Source of the DNA: JAPPHA01 sp963662815
GTDB taxonomy: Bacteria > Pseudomonadota > Alphaproteobacteria > Rhodobacterales > Rhodobacteraceae
NCBI GenBank assembly: GCA_963662815.2
Contig: CAXXWA010000029.1
Location: 186,001-250,000 of the forward strand
Length of the DNA: 64,000 bases
Direction of reading: 5' to 3'
Each line of letters begins with the position of its first letter. Position 1 is the first letter of the stretch. This document shows, piece after piece, positions 9,118-18,452 of this stretch. Under the pieces are notes generated by a model that searched no databases, was not told where the DNA came from, and worked only from the letters and a program-made list of their open reading frames with translations. The position numbers were made by a program, and so were the translations under genes.

Positions 9118-10605
9118 TCAACGACGCTTGAAGGGGTCCGCGACCGGCGCGGACCCGGTCCAGACGGACTTCATCTGCTGATAGCGCCGGATCGAGTCGG
9201 GGCCGAGTTCCCTGCCGTGGCCGGAGGCGCCGAAGCCGCCAACGGGTACGTTCGGGTCGACGCTGCGGTAGTGATTGACATAGACGGTTCCCGCCGCAAG
9301 CCGGTCAGCCATTCGCCGGGCGCGGCTCATGTCGGATGTCCAGACCCCGGCCGCCAGCCCGTATTCGGTATCGTTTGCCAGTTCGAGGGCCTCGTCTTCG
9401 CCCGAGAAGGACGCCACCGCGAGCACGGGGCCGAACACCTCCTCCCGCCAGAGGGCCATGCCGCAGCCGACGCCCGTGAAGATCGTCGGACCGATGAAGA
9501 GGCCTGACGGCCGCGCCGCCACGTGAACGGGCCCGCCGCCCGAGACGCAGACCGCGCCTTCCGAACGGGCCGCCCGGATCATTTCGAGGACCCGGGCATG
9601 GTGAGGCCGATTCGCCAGCGGGCCAATGTCCGTCTCCGGATCCATCGGATCGCCGACGCGCAGCGCGGCCGCGCGGGCGCAGAGGCGCTCGACGAGGGAA
9701 TCGTGGATCGCCGCCTCCGCGATGAGGCGCGAACCGGCGACGCATGTCTGTCCGCCGGACAGGAAGATTCCGGACATGATGCCGTTCACCGCCGCCTCGA
9801 GATCGGCGTCCGCGAACACGATCTGCGGCGACTTGCCGCCGAGCTCGAGGACGACCGGAATCGGCCCTCCCTCGGATTCCGCCGCCGCCTTGGCAACCGA
9901 CCTGCCGCCGTTTCCGGATCCCGTGAAACTGACCATCCGGATCAGCGGGTGGCGCACGAGCAGGTCGCCGACCTCGCGCCCGAATCCCGTGACGACGTTG
10001 ACGATTCCGTCCGGCACGGGCTCTCCCGCGGCCATCTCGGCAAAGAGCAGCGTCGAAACCGACGCATGCTCCGACGGCTTGACGACGACCGCGTTGCCCG
10101 CAGCAAGCGCCGGCGCGAGCTTCCACGCGAGAATCATGAGCGGAGAGTTCCACGGCGTGATGGCGACAACGGTCCCGAAGGGTTCCCGGCGCAATTCCGT
10201 GCCGACACCCGGAACCGAATTCGCCAGCGCCGTTCCGTCCCCGTCCGCCCGTCGCAACTCGCTGGCGACGTGGCGATACCAGAAATGCAACGCGCCGAAC
10301 TGCGCCTTCACCTCGCCGACCGGCTTGCCGTTGCCGCGAACCTCCGGCTCCACGAGGGTTTGCCAGCCGGTTTCAAGACGGTCGGCCAGAGCCTCGAGGG
10401 CATCGACGCGCCGGCCGGGTTCCCGGCGCCACGAAGAGCGCTCGAACGCCGCCTGGGCCGCAGAGACCGCATGCCCGGCATCCTCGGCATTGCCCCTCGC
10501 GACTCGCGCCCAGGTCAGGCCGGTGCACGGATCGACGCAATCGAGATGCCGGCCTGACGAGGGGGGCAGCCATGCGCCGTCGATGAAATGCCCGAATTCC
10601 CTCAC
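9118..10605 (-). CDS. NAD(P)-dependent aldehyde dehydrogenase
   Basis: 495 aa ALDH-superfamily enzyme. Landmarks: ITPWNSPLMILAWKLAPALA (cofactor and Asn region near 155-175), KPSEHAS, the glycine motif FTGSGNGG near 235, catalytic Glu in LELGGKSPQIVF near 258, catalytic Cys in SGGQTCVAGSR near 290, and EEVFGPVLAV near 390. The GTG start overlaps the upstream deacylase stop (GTGA), so the two are coupled. Substrate is unknown. Divergent position from an aminotransferase and a ThDP decarboxylase suggests that it oxidises the aldehyde they produce. Confidence 0.92.
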   Translation of the reverse strand: MREFGHFIDGAWLPPSSGRHLDCVDPCTGLTWARVARGNAEDAGHAVSAAQAAFERSSWRREPGRRVDALEALADRLETGWQTLVEPEVRGNGKPVGEVKAQFGALHFWYRHVASELRRADGDGTALANSVPGVGTELRREPFGTVVAITPWNSPLMILAWKLAPALAAGNAVVVKPSEHASVSTLLFAEMAAGEPVPDGIVNVVTGFGREVGDLLVRHPLIRMVSFTGSGNGGRSVAKAAAESEGGPIPVVLELGGKSPQIVFADADLEAAVNGIMSGIFLSGGQTCVAGSRLIAEAAIHDSLVERLCARAAALRVGDPMDPETDIGPLANRPHHARVLEMIRAARSEGAVCVSGGGPVHVAARPSGLFIGPTIFTGVGCGMALWREEVFGPVLAVASFSGEDEALELANDTEYGLAAGVWTSDMSRARRMADRLAAGTVYVNHYRSVDPNVPVGGFGASGHGRELGPDSIRRYQQMKSVWTGSAPVADPFKRR

Positions 10606-11627
10606 GCCTCGACGGTCCCGATCTCCTGCGCGATCATCGCCAGCAGTTCTCCGCGCTCGACGATTCCGCGGTTCGTGTGCGCGAGAACGAAGCCGGACGA
10701 TGGCACCGCGAGCGCGCAAGAGGGACGCTCGGGCTCCTCGACGAAGTGCAGCCGACCTGCGGGAGCTCCGGCACTGACGGTGTGACCGGCGGAGATCCCG
10801 CGATCGAACAACCCGCGCGCCGGCGCATGGAGAACCTGTTCGGCGCCGGCGATCTCGACCATGCGCATGCTTGTTGCGGCTGGGCGCGCGGAGCGGGAGG
10901 CGAGCACCCCGAGCGTTTCCAGGCACCGCAGGAGCCCGCGTTCCGCAAGTTCGGTCAGATTCGGATCGACGCCGCCGCCGCCGCCGAGTTCCGCCGCGAT
11001 CATGGGGACGCCGCATCGCAGTGCCGCCGAGTTCACCGACCGATCGTCGTTGTAAGCGCCAAGAATCCAGACCGTCGGCAGGGAGAAAGCCCGCGCCAGC
11101 GAGAGGTTCTCCTCGAAGAGGCCGGGGGCGTCGGCGCGCGCGGCAAGCGTGCAGGGCGCGAACACGGATGCCCGCCCTCCGGCGTGAAGATCGATGACGG
11201 CGTCGCAGCGCGAAATCAGTTCCGCTTCGACGTAGTGGGCGATCATTGCCGTGGGATCGCCGTCGGCGTCCCCGGGAAAGGCGCGGTTGAGGTTGCCGCC
11301 GTCGAGCGGCGAGGTCCGGCTGCCTTCGCCGAGCGCGGGCGCGTTGAGCGCGGGGATGATGATTACGCGGCCATTGACGTCCTCGGCACGAAGTCCTTCG
11401 GCGAGGCGCATCAGCGCGGCCGGGCCTTCGAACTCGTCCCCGTGCACGCCGCCCAGCATCAGCACGGTGCGGCCCCTTCCCCGTGCGAGCGTGATCAGGG
11501 GAATCGCGTGAAATCCGAGCGGCACGCTGTTGTCGGACCACCGCAGCATGATGTCTCCGACCTGCCGGCCGGGACGGTCAAGATCCACCGTCGACTGCAC
11601 GCGGCTCCCGGAAGGCGATTTCGACAT
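10602..11627 (-). CDS. Succinylglutamate desuccinylase/aspartoacylase-family deacylase
   Basis: 341 aa zinc-dependent M14-like amidohydrolase of the AstE/AspA superfamily. The zinc motif GGVHGDEFEGP is near residue 60, NLNRAFPGD near 110, and the third ligand in VIDLHAGGRAS near 145. A C-terminal biotinyl-lipoyl-like barrel includes VLHAPARGLFDRGISAGHTV. DoeB, the N-acetyl-diaminobutyrate deacetylase of ectoine breakdown, belongs to this subgroup, but doeA is absent here, so the substrate is open. It is translated ahead of, and coupled to, the aldehyde dehydrogenase. Confidence 0.85.
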   Translation of the reverse strand: MSKSPSGSRVQSTVDLDRPGRQVGDIMLRWSDNSVPLGFHAIPLITLARGRGRTVLMLGGVHGDEFEGPAALMRLAEGLRAEDVNGRVIIIPALNAPALGEGSRTSPLDGGNLNRAFPGDADGDPTAMIAHYVEAELISRCDAVIDLHAGGRASVFAPCTLAARADAPGLFEENLSLARAFSLPTVWILGAYNDDRSVNSAALRCGVPMIAAELGGGGGVDPNLTELAERGLLRCLETLGVLASRSARPAATSMRMVEIAGAEQVLHAPARGLFDRGISAGHTVSAGAPAGRLHFVEEPERPSCALAVPSSGFVLAHTNRGIVERGELLAMIAQEIGTVEA

Positions 11628-12117
11628 GACCCGGACACCGTTTTCCGGACGCAAGGAGACTGCGCCGGAAGGAATCCTAGCGCGAATCCGCGCGAAGGAA
11701 ACCGGGAATCCGCCTTCGCGACCGGTCTGTTCGGGCAGGTTCGACGGGACACCTGTTCGGCGCCGGACCGAAGCCAGACAAGGGATTCGGAAGCGTTTCG
11801 CCGGGTACGGTACCGGAACGCGCCGCGCGACCGTCGTTTTCCGTATCGGGGAGAATGCTGGTTGCGGCATGGGCGGCGCGGCTGGGGGCGGCCCGTCGCT
11901 GCCCGGCCCGAGCGAAAACCGGACTTGTCGGCGGTCCGATCTCGAATCTCTTGCCGGATGCCGAGTGCGCGGCCTCCCCGGAACGCCATCGCTTCCGCCG
12001 GCCTTCCCGTCCCTCAGAACCCTTCGGTTCTCCCACGAGGCGCGCGCGGCCGGACAACCGGTTTGCGGGAGCACGGCCATTGTGCAATAGGATCGGATCG
12101 TCCCGAGGACGCGCCAC
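11628..12117. other. 490-bp divergent intergenic region
   Basis: Lies between the deacylase/ALDH unit and the aminotransferase/decarboxylase unit. It must hold both promoters. I see no convincing gene and no clear palindrome; several frames stay open only because the DNA is GC-rich. Confidence 0.6.
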
Positions 12118-13215
12118 ATGAACACCGTTCGCCCCAGACAGGGGATCCAGAGGATCAGGCCCCACATGCTGTCCGATGCCGCGGACGGCCTGCCGCCGGT
12201 TGCCGTGGCGCTCGACGCGAACGACAGCGCCTTCGGACCGTCGCCGCGCGCGGAGGAGGCGGCACGGGCCGCGGTCTCACGGATCGGACACTATCTCGAG
12301 GCCCCGGACAGGCTGCTCGCACCGGCGATCGCCCGGCGATTCGGCCTCGATCCCGCCGGCATCACCGTCGGACAGGGCTCGGACGATCTCCTGGCGCGGC
12401 TCGCACGCGCCTTCCTTGGGCCGGGAACGGAGTTGATCCGTTCCGCGAACGGCTACCTGAAAGTGCCGAACTACGCATACGCGAACGACGCCGGCGTGGC
12501 GTCCGTCCCGGACGATGACCTGACGCCGTCCGTCGACGCGATGCTCGCGGCCGTCGGCCCGCGAACGCGCATTGTCTACCTCGCCAATCCCGAGAACCCG
12601 GCAGGCACCATGCTGCCGGGCGCGGAGATCCGCCGCCTGCACGCCGTGCTTCCGGGCAACGTGCTGCTCGTCATTGACAGCGCCTACAGGGAATACGTCG
12701 GCGGAGAGGACGCGGATGCCGGTCACCGGCTCGTCGAGGAGGCCGGAAATGTCGTCGTGTGCCGCACGTTTTCCAAGATATTCGGCCTGGCGGGCGCCCG
12801 CATCGGCTGGATGCACGGACCGCCCACCATCGTCGACATCATACGCCGGATCGGCCTGACCTTTCCGGTCTCGACCCCGTCCGTTGCCGCTGCGCTGGCG
12901 GCGCTCGAAGACCGGGCGCACACGGAGCGTGTTTTCAGGGAGAACCTGCGCCTTCGACGCTGGACCGAAAGGACACTGGCCGGTTTCGGGCTGGACGTCA
13001 CGCCGGGTCACGGGAATTTCCTGCTCGCCGCCTTTCCCGACCCGGAGCATCCGGCGGCGAGGGCCGCCGCCGCGCTCAGATTGAAGGGAGTCGCCGTCCG
13101 CAGGTTCGCGTCGCCCGCCTTCGAGAACCACATCCGCATGACCATCGGCCTCGAGTGGCAGCTGCGCGCCGCGCTAAATGAACTTGCCGACCACCTCGGA
13201 AGGCCGCGTCCGTGA
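12118..13215 (+). CDS. PLP aminotransferase, class I/II (HisC-like)
   Basis: 365 aa fold-type I aminotransferase closest in layout to histidinol-phosphate aminotransferase. Seen: ITVGQGSDDLLARLARAFLG near 80, YLANPENPAGTMLP near 155, VIDSAYREYVGG (Asp and Tyr of the PLP site) near 185, the Schiff-base lysine in CRTFSKIFGLAGARIGWM near 220, and a C-terminal arginine in NHIRMTIG near 345. A GAGGAC ribosome site precedes the ATG. It is unlikely to be the biosynthetic HisC because it is coupled directly to a two-subunit decarboxylase; the amino acid it uses is unknown. Confidence 0.88.
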   Translation: MNTVRPRQGIQRIRPHMLSDAADGLPPVAVALDANDSAFGPSPRAEEAARAAVSRIGHYLEAPDRLLAPAIARRFGLDPAGITVGQGSDDLLARLARAFLGPGTELIRSANGYLKVPNYAYANDAGVASVPDDDLTPSVDAMLAAVGPRTRIVYLANPENPAGTMLPGAEIRRLHAVLPGNVLLVIDSAYREYVGGEDADAGHRLVEEAGNVVVCRTFSKIFGLAGARIGWMHGPPTIVDIIRRIGLTFPVSTPSVAAALAALEDRAHTERVFRENLRLRRWTERTLAGFGLDVTPGHGNFLLAAFPDPEHPAARAAAALRLKGVAVRRFASPAFENHIRMTIGLEWQLRAALNELADHLGRPRP

Positions 13216-13721
13216 TGCAACCCGACGGCGCCGGAATAATTGCCTCCCTCAAGGCCGCCGACGTCCGCTTCGTGGTCGCTGTCCCCGACCTGGTGACGAG
13301 CGACGGGCTGCTCTGGCCGATCGCGAGGGATCCGGATTTCCGCCTCGTAAGGGTCTGCAAGGAAGACGAAGGCGTCTCGATCTGCGCGGCGATGTCGTAT
13401 TGCGGGGTCCGTGCCATCCTTCTCATGCAGCAGACCGGCCTGATGGATTCGCTGAACGCCGTTCGCGCCATCGCCCTCGACTACAGCCTGCCGGTCTGCA
13501 TGATGATCGGCCTCCAGGGAAAGGAACCGCACGTGAAACCGCGCAGCTCAAGTGTCCGAGGGGTTCGCATCATCGAGCCGGTCCTCGAAGCGATGGGTCT
13601 CTCCTATCGGCACATCGAGACGCCTGCGGACGCCGCCGCGGTCAGGGACGGCATCGAGGCCGCGTACAGGGAGTCGGTTCCGCGCTGCTTCCTTCTCGGC
13701 GGATCGCCAACGCCGCCATGA
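13215..13721 (+). CDS. ThDP-dependent decarboxylase, alpha (PYR) subunit, sulfopyruvate/phosphonopyruvate decarboxylase-like
   Basis: 168 aa. The PYR domain of a thiamine-diphosphate enzyme, as in ComD of sulfopyruvate decarboxylase. The ThDP-activating glutamate is in VCKEDEGVSICAAMSY near residue 50. The segment LMQQTGLMDSLNAVRAIALD and the HVKPRSSS stretch also resemble ComD and phosphonopyruvate decarboxylase. The ATG overlaps the aminotransferase stop (TGATG; a GTG three bases earlier is possible) and the 3' end overlaps the beta subunit by ATGA. Confidence 0.85.
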   Translation: MQPDGAGIIASLKAADVRFVVAVPDLVTSDGLLWPIARDPDFRLVRVCKEDEGVSICAAMSYCGVRAILLMQQTGLMDSLNAVRAIALDYSLPVCMMIGLQGKEPHVKPRSSSVRGVRIIEPVLEAMGLSYRHIETPADAAAVRDGIEAAYRESVPRCFLLGGSPTPP

Positions 13722-14290
13722 GACGCGATCTCGCGCTCGAGGCCTTGAAGGCGCATGTGACCGACGACATCGTCGTCGCCGTCTACCAGGCTTGTTTCGA
13801 CTGGATCTCCATCAATCCCCGCGACCTCAACTATGTCGCCACCGGCGCCATGGGCCAAGGGATCTCGCACGGCCTGGGACTGGCGCTTGTTCGCCCGGAC
13901 CGGCGGGTTCTCGTCCTAGACGGGGACGGAAGCCTGCTCATGAACCTCGGCGCGCTGGTGACCGTCGCGGGCGCGGGTTGCCGGAACCTCTATCACTTCG
14001 TCTTCGAGAACGGCGTCTACGAAGTGAACGGCGGTCATCCGATTCCCGGAAACGGCCGAACGGATTTCGCTGCCATTGCGCGCGGCGCCGGATATGCTGA
14101 GGCGGTCCGATTCGATGACATTGCGGAATTTCGGGCGCGGGTCGGCGGCTTCCTAGCGAATCCTGGCCCGGCAATGGCGGTGCTCGACACCAAAGCTGGC
14201 GCCCCACATCCGAGGGACTATCAGCAGATACACAGCGCGGAGGCGCGCGACAGGTTCCGCCGCGCCATCAACGCGACCCAGCCGCCCTGA
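13718..14290 (+). CDS. ThDP-dependent decarboxylase, beta (PP) subunit, sulfopyruvate/phosphonopyruvate decarboxylase-like
   Basis: 190 aa. The PP domain that binds the diphosphate of ThDP. The GDG-X25-N motif is clear: LDGDGSLLMNLGALVTVAG near residue 68, ending in FENGVYEVNGGH near 95. MGQGISHGLGLAL near 48 matches ComE-type subunits. With the alpha subunit it would decarboxylate a 2-oxo acid to an aldehyde. Sulfopyruvate and phosphonopyruvate are known substrates of relatives; which one, if either, applies here cannot be read from sequence. Confidence 0.87.
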   Translation: MRRDLALEALKAHVTDDIVVAVYQACFDWISINPRDLNYVATGAMGQGISHGLGLALVRPDRRVLVLDGDGSLLMNLGALVTVAGAGCRNLYHFVFENGVYEVNGGHPIPGNGRTDFAAIARGAGYAEAVRFDDIAEFRARVGGFLANPGPAMAVLDTKAGAPHPRDYQQIHSAEARDRFRRAINATQPP

Positions 14291-14689
14291 ACGACAAACT
14301 TTGGCGGAGCGGCACCCTATCTTTCACGCGCAGCAGGACCGCCAGTTCCAGCCAGCACGGGCTCAACCTGTTCCTGCGGCGCACGTTCCCGGCAAAGGCC
14401 GTTTGCCCGCGTGCCGACAGGCGCTCCATCATCATGGTGGACCTTCCGGCGTCCAGAGTCGCGTGCATCCGCTCGAACAGCATTGCAGGTTCGCGAACAA
14501 GGCTGCGGCCTTGTTTGGCAAACCATTTAGAGCCAAGCGGTTACAGCCCACCGAGCGGTGTTCGGATAACGCGTCGAACATATATCCCTCTCGGTCCATA
14601 ACTGCGACAGCCGTCACACACAGTCGAAGTCTTTCATGCACCGACATTGTGACGCAGGCCACGCAACCACCGCCCGGAATTGCGTTGTA

Positions 14690-15050
14690 CGACCGGACGG
14701 TCCTCTTTCCTTGCACCGTCCAGAGCGTCGAAACCGAGATTGACCGGGGCCAGCGGGACGCCTTCACCGCTTGCGGCGAGAGCCGCGAGCGGGTGCAGGT
14801 GGCCAAGCGTTCCCGAAGACCCCCGTTACGATTGATCGTTCCGAGGCATGCGCTGCCACTGCGGATGGCGAGGTTCAGGTCCGACCCGTCCTGGACCACG
14901 AGCGACAGTGACTGGCCCAGCACCCGCTGCGGCGTGCGATCATTATGGCCCGGCACAAAGGTGGCCGCCGAAACCGCCGCGTTGTACAGGTGATCAATTG
15001 TCCTGCAAAGACCCTTCAACGCCGCCTTGCGGCCGGTCGCCAACGCAATG
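14690..15050 (-). pseudogene. Remnant of an IS4-family (Tn5-type) transposase
   Basis: Two minus-strand frames each match consecutive parts of a Tn5/IS50-type transposase. The first includes GHNDRTPQRVLGQSLSLVVQ and then DGSDLNLA with the first catalytic aspartate (about 15043-14825). The second continues with HLHPLAALAASGEGVPLAPV and NLGFDALDGARKE (about 14825-14690). The frame changes between them and neither end of the gene is present, so this is a decayed fragment. The rest of 14291-15143 shows nothing recognisable. It marks the left edge of the defence/mobile island. Confidence 0.6.
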
Positions 15051-15143
15051 AATGCACCCTAGCTTGGATTCGCGTTTCACACATGGCGGAGCGTCAGATG
15101 GGCGTCGCCCCGCGCTCCCGAACTGGAGCAGAAGTCAATTCGC

Positions 15144-16442
15144 TTATCCGGCCGCAGGCAACGTCTCTGCATCATCTGAAACATCGTTCACGATATCGCG
15201 GAGAATGTCGGGAACTTCCTTCGGGCAACTGACATCGACCGTCGCAATATGCACCTTAAGCTTCTTGGCACCAGTCTCGTTCCAACGCCTTATGATTCCC
15301 TTGGCAAAGTCAAATTCCTTGCGCCAAGGATAAAGCAGGATAGTGCGTGCGTCCCCGTAGGCGCGACCATAGGCAAGCATCTGGTAGATATCGTCAGGCA
15401 CGACACCTAGATCGTACTGCATGGGTTCAAGTGTTTTCCATTTGGCGTCGATAACGATGCACCCTTTGGACTCTTCGGCACCGGGCCGCAGGACCACGGC
15501 ATCGGGCTGCAGAGCAAAGACCGGTTTGCCCTTTTGTTCGTCCTTCAGCGCATGTCTGCCTCGCGCTTGAAGGCGGACTTGACGGGGTGCCAGGGCGCGT
15601 TTCAAGCTGTGGCCGACAAATGCCTCAAACAAGTCGTTCATCGGGAACAGCAACGTGAAACCCGTCGGCTGACCGGTGGCGGTGCCCTGCCACTCACCTT
15701 CGAGGAACAGCCGGGCGAGCCGGTACAGATCGTGGAAAGCGGTGTTGGTCCGGTCGAGCCGGACGGGCTCTTCAAGCGGCCGGGACGAGTTGCCCGCAAG
15801 TTCGAAGCGAGCCGCCAGTTCGGCCAGCAACCGAGCGTTGGCTGCAGAGTGCGTCATGCGCGCCAACCGTGACACTGCGGCCTTGAGTACGCGGTTCAGG
15901 GGCGTGTCCTCCGAAAGTTCGTCGTATCTGCAGGCAAGGCGGTCGGGCCGGACGGCGTGACGGGTGAACTGCCGTACGACATCGAGGCGTCCACGCAAAA
16001 GCCTAAGTTCTTCCTCACGAGCGACATAGCGCCGGGGAAGACCGTGCCGCAAGGCGGCCAGCAACCGGGCAGCAAACAGGCGGATCAACAATTCCAGAAG
16101 GCTGTGCATTTGCCGCGCCATGCCAGCAAGTGCGCTGTCAGCTACCCGCAGGTTGTTCGCCACGACCAGCATATGAACGAGGGCATTGCGTACGGCGTAT
16201 TCCTCGCCATCGATCTTGGGCAATATTTCGAGTGTGCGGCCGGGGATGGCGAGGACGCCCACGACTTGTTGAGCCCTCAGGCCGCTCCGGGTGCGGACCA
16301 GCACGCCGGTTTCGCCCAGTTTCAGTCGGCGGCCAGCGCGTTCGGCCAGCGCATGGAACTGTTCAACCTCAGTTTCGGTTGGCCCATTTCCGCCGACAGG
16401 CAGTTCCTTCCACTCTTGGCAAATCAGGGCATTCACGACCAA
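15144..16442 (-). CDS. mcrC: McrC-family 5-methylcytosine restriction component
   Basis: 432 aa. McrC partners the McrB motor to cut DNA with modified cytosine (type IV restriction). Seen: VLAIPGRTLEILPKI near 65-80, a helical middle, FPMNDLFEAFVGHSL near 270, and the PD-(D/E)XK nuclease core LQPDAVVL...CIVIDAKWK near 315-340 with a downstream YQMLAYGRAYG. Nine bases separate it from mcrB, so they form one operon. All nuclease residues I can check are present, so it is likely active. Confidence 0.9.
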   Translation of the reverse strand: MVVNALICQEWKELPVGGNGPTETEVEQFHALAERAGRRLKLGETGVLVRTRSGLRAQQVVGVLAIPGRTLEILPKIDGEEYAVRNALVHMLVVANNLRVADSALAGMARQMHSLLELLIRLFAARLLAALRHGLPRRYVAREEELRLLRGRLDVVRQFTRHAVRPDRLACRYDELSEDTPLNRVLKAAVSRLARMTHSAANARLLAELAARFELAGNSSRPLEEPVRLDRTNTAFHDLYRLARLFLEGEWQGTATGQPTGFTLLFPMNDLFEAFVGHSLKRALAPRQVRLQARGRHALKDEQKGKPVFALQPDAVVLRPGAEESKGCIVIDAKWKTLEPMQYDLGVVPDDIYQMLAYGRAYGDARTILLYPWRKEFDFAKGIIRRWNETGAKKLKVHIATVDVSCPKEVPDILRDIVNDVSDDAETLPAAG

Positions 16443-16451
16443 GTCAGTCTG

Positions 16452-17960
16452 TCAAACGGCATCGTCAGGCGTGCCGTCGTTTTTTGCATCAGTCTGTCGA
16501 GGCCTTCCGGAAATCAGACGGTCGTACGCGCCTTTCGGAAACTCCTTGCGAACCGCCCAGCGGTACCGGACTTCACTGTTGTCCGCATCATCCAACTCTG
16601 GCGGAACACGGAGCCTTTCCCTTTTGATGAATTCGTCGCCGCCGCCAAGCACGGAGCGGATCTTGCTCCAGTCTTCGTGGAAGTACTCGGCGAGCATCGG
16701 AATGATCTTGTTCCGCATGATACGGTCTACACCATCCCTGCTGCCTGCTTTCATCAACCAAGCATGGCCGATCAAGTGGTCGCGACTCAGCAGCCATTCC
16801 AGCCTTTCGTTCATGGCTTTGAGCACAGCCGGCAGGTCGATTCCGCTCGTGTCCGCCGCTTCTCTAAGTTCTTTAGGGTCGGGCGCCAGTTCCTCGAATT
16901 CGAATCGCCGGCGCAGTGCCGTGTCGAGCAATGCGATAGAACGGTCGGCCGTGTTCATCGTACCAAGAATGTAGAGGTTTGCCGGAAGGGTGAAAGGCTT
17001 GCGGGAATAGGGCAGGGTTACCGAAATTGGGTGTCGTGAACCCGATCGCTTGTCTGTCTCGACCAACGTGATCGCTTCGCCGAACACCTTCGAAATGTTG
17101 CCGCGGTTGATCTCGTCGATGACCAGAACATACGGAGCGGAACCTTTGCCGGCACGATCGGCGATGCGTTTGAGCACCCCGTCTTCGGGTACTAGACGGA
17201 AACCTGCACTGCTACCGTCGCCCGTGTCGGTCGAACCGTTCTGGGGCCGCAGTCCCTCGACGAATTCCTCATAACCGTACGACTGGTGAAAGGTCACGAA
17301 TTCGATACGATCGTTTTCGACGAGTTCACGATAGCGAACGCCAACTGCCTCCCCATTCGGCGATTCGACATTGTCACAAATCTCGACGCAGCGCCGGAAG
17401 GTGGCGTATGTCTTCCCGGTACCCGGTGGGCCGTAAAGAATTGTGTTGAGCGAATGAGAAGGGGAAGACTCAGCAGAACGCGAATCACTTTCTTGACCGG
17501 CTTCAGATGCATGGTCCTGATAGTCATCGGGCCAGTGATGGCCATCCCGTTTCTTTTGTAAATCTTCCGGGATACCATCCCAGCGTTCCAACTCGCCTTC
17601 GATGTCTTGCATCAACTGCGCATTGAGATTCTTCCAGCTTTCTGGGATCGCCTTGATTCCCTTTCCCACCCAACTTTTGGACTTAACACTAATGCCATCC
17701 CTTTTCACACGAACGGACCCTGCATTTGCGGTCTTTCCATGAAGATTTCTTAGGCCGAAATTGACCATTCCTCCAATTTTAAGGCGGTATACGACATGAT
17801 ACCAATCCAGACCGGCATTGTGGATGGCGCGGGCCAGTCTGCAAAACAGTCGCGTTTGCTCAGAATCCCGAGGTTCCAAGGCATTCCTAAACTCGGGTTT
17901 CGAGTTGAAATGACTTAGAATTTCTTCATCGGTCATCCAATTGCACCCATGGTTAGTCAT
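16452..17960 (-). CDS. mcrB: McrB-family AAA+ GTPase of a type IV restriction system
   Basis: 502 aa motor and specificity subunit. The AAA+ domain starts near residue 170: Walker A LYGPPGTGKTYAT, Walker B VLVIDEINRGNISKVFGE near 285, and the McrB signature MNTADRSIALLDTALRRRF near 335, whose NTAD element is linked to GTP use. The N-terminal 150 residues (IHNAGLDWYHVVYRLKIGG, SWVGKGIKAIPESW) are not a domain I recognise and should set target choice. A second ATG eight codons in (17936) is possible. Operon with mcrC. Confidence 0.9.
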   Translation of the reverse strand: MTNHGCNWMTDEEILSHFNSKPEFRNALEPRDSEQTRLFCRLARAIHNAGLDWYHVVYRLKIGGMVNFGLRNLHGKTANAGSVRVKRDGISVKSKSWVGKGIKAIPESWKNLNAQLMQDIEGELERWDGIPEDLQKKRDGHHWPDDYQDHASEAGQESDSRSAESSPSHSLNTILYGPPGTGKTYATFRRCVEICDNVESPNGEAVGVRYRELVENDRIEFVTFHQSYGYEEFVEGLRPQNGSTDTGDGSSAGFRLVPEDGVLKRIADRAGKGSAPYVLVIDEINRGNISKVFGEAITLVETDKRSGSRHPISVTLPYSRKPFTLPANLYILGTMNTADRSIALLDTALRRRFEFEELAPDPKELREAADTSGIDLPAVLKAMNERLEWLLSRDHLIGHAWLMKAGSRDGVDRIMRNKIIPMLAEYFHEDWSKIRSVLGGGDEFIKRERLRVPPELDDADNSEVRYRWAVRKEFPKGAYDRLISGRPRQTDAKNDGTPDDAV

Positions 17961-18452
17961 CGTTTACAAAAGCCCTAGACTGCGTGAGTAGTTGATTCGA
18001 CGTGGCCGATCCGCCGCACGGCGCCGTCTTCAGACATCGGCATGGAACTCTCCGTTGTCTCCTGTCGATCACGCGGCTCCAGCACCTCTGGCACTTTCAG
18101 GACGCAACGCCGTCCCGCAATCCGGGCGGATTCCCGGAACTATATTCAAGATTGCGAAAATTGAAAGCAGCGTTGCATTGAATTAGAGTAAATTGGTCCA
18201 CTCTGAAGCGCAACGCCATTGGTGGTAGCGGCCTGCGTCTGTCGGCGCAGGATGTCGCGAGCCGGCCAGATGGAGGCGACAGTTCTGAAGCTTCCGTGAC
18301 CGGCGCGGACAGTCAGGTCACCGCGCGAGATCGCGAAGGCGGCATTGGCGAATTGTGCAGCCCGGTTGGGGCGCTACACCGGGATTGTGCTTTACAAACT
18401 GAACATTGTGTGCAAGCATGTCCTTAACCAATGAACCTGCGTCGGAGACGAC
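17961..18452. other. 490-bp gap between mcrB and the RES antitoxin
   Basis: No gene seen. It should contain the divergent promoters of mcrBC and the toxin-antitoxin operon. Local AT-rich stretches near 18150-18195 and 18388-18420 are the best places for promoter elements. Opposed GCGTTGC and GCAACGC heptamers lie near 18170 and 18210. Confidence 0.5.

Noticed and set aside
11628..12167. N-terminal extension of the deacylase frame
   Set aside because: No family similarity, and it covers the divergent promoter region.
14301..14993. 230-codon plus-strand frame after the decarboxylase
   Set aside because: The opposite strand carries IS4-transposase fragments; the plus frame is its shadow.
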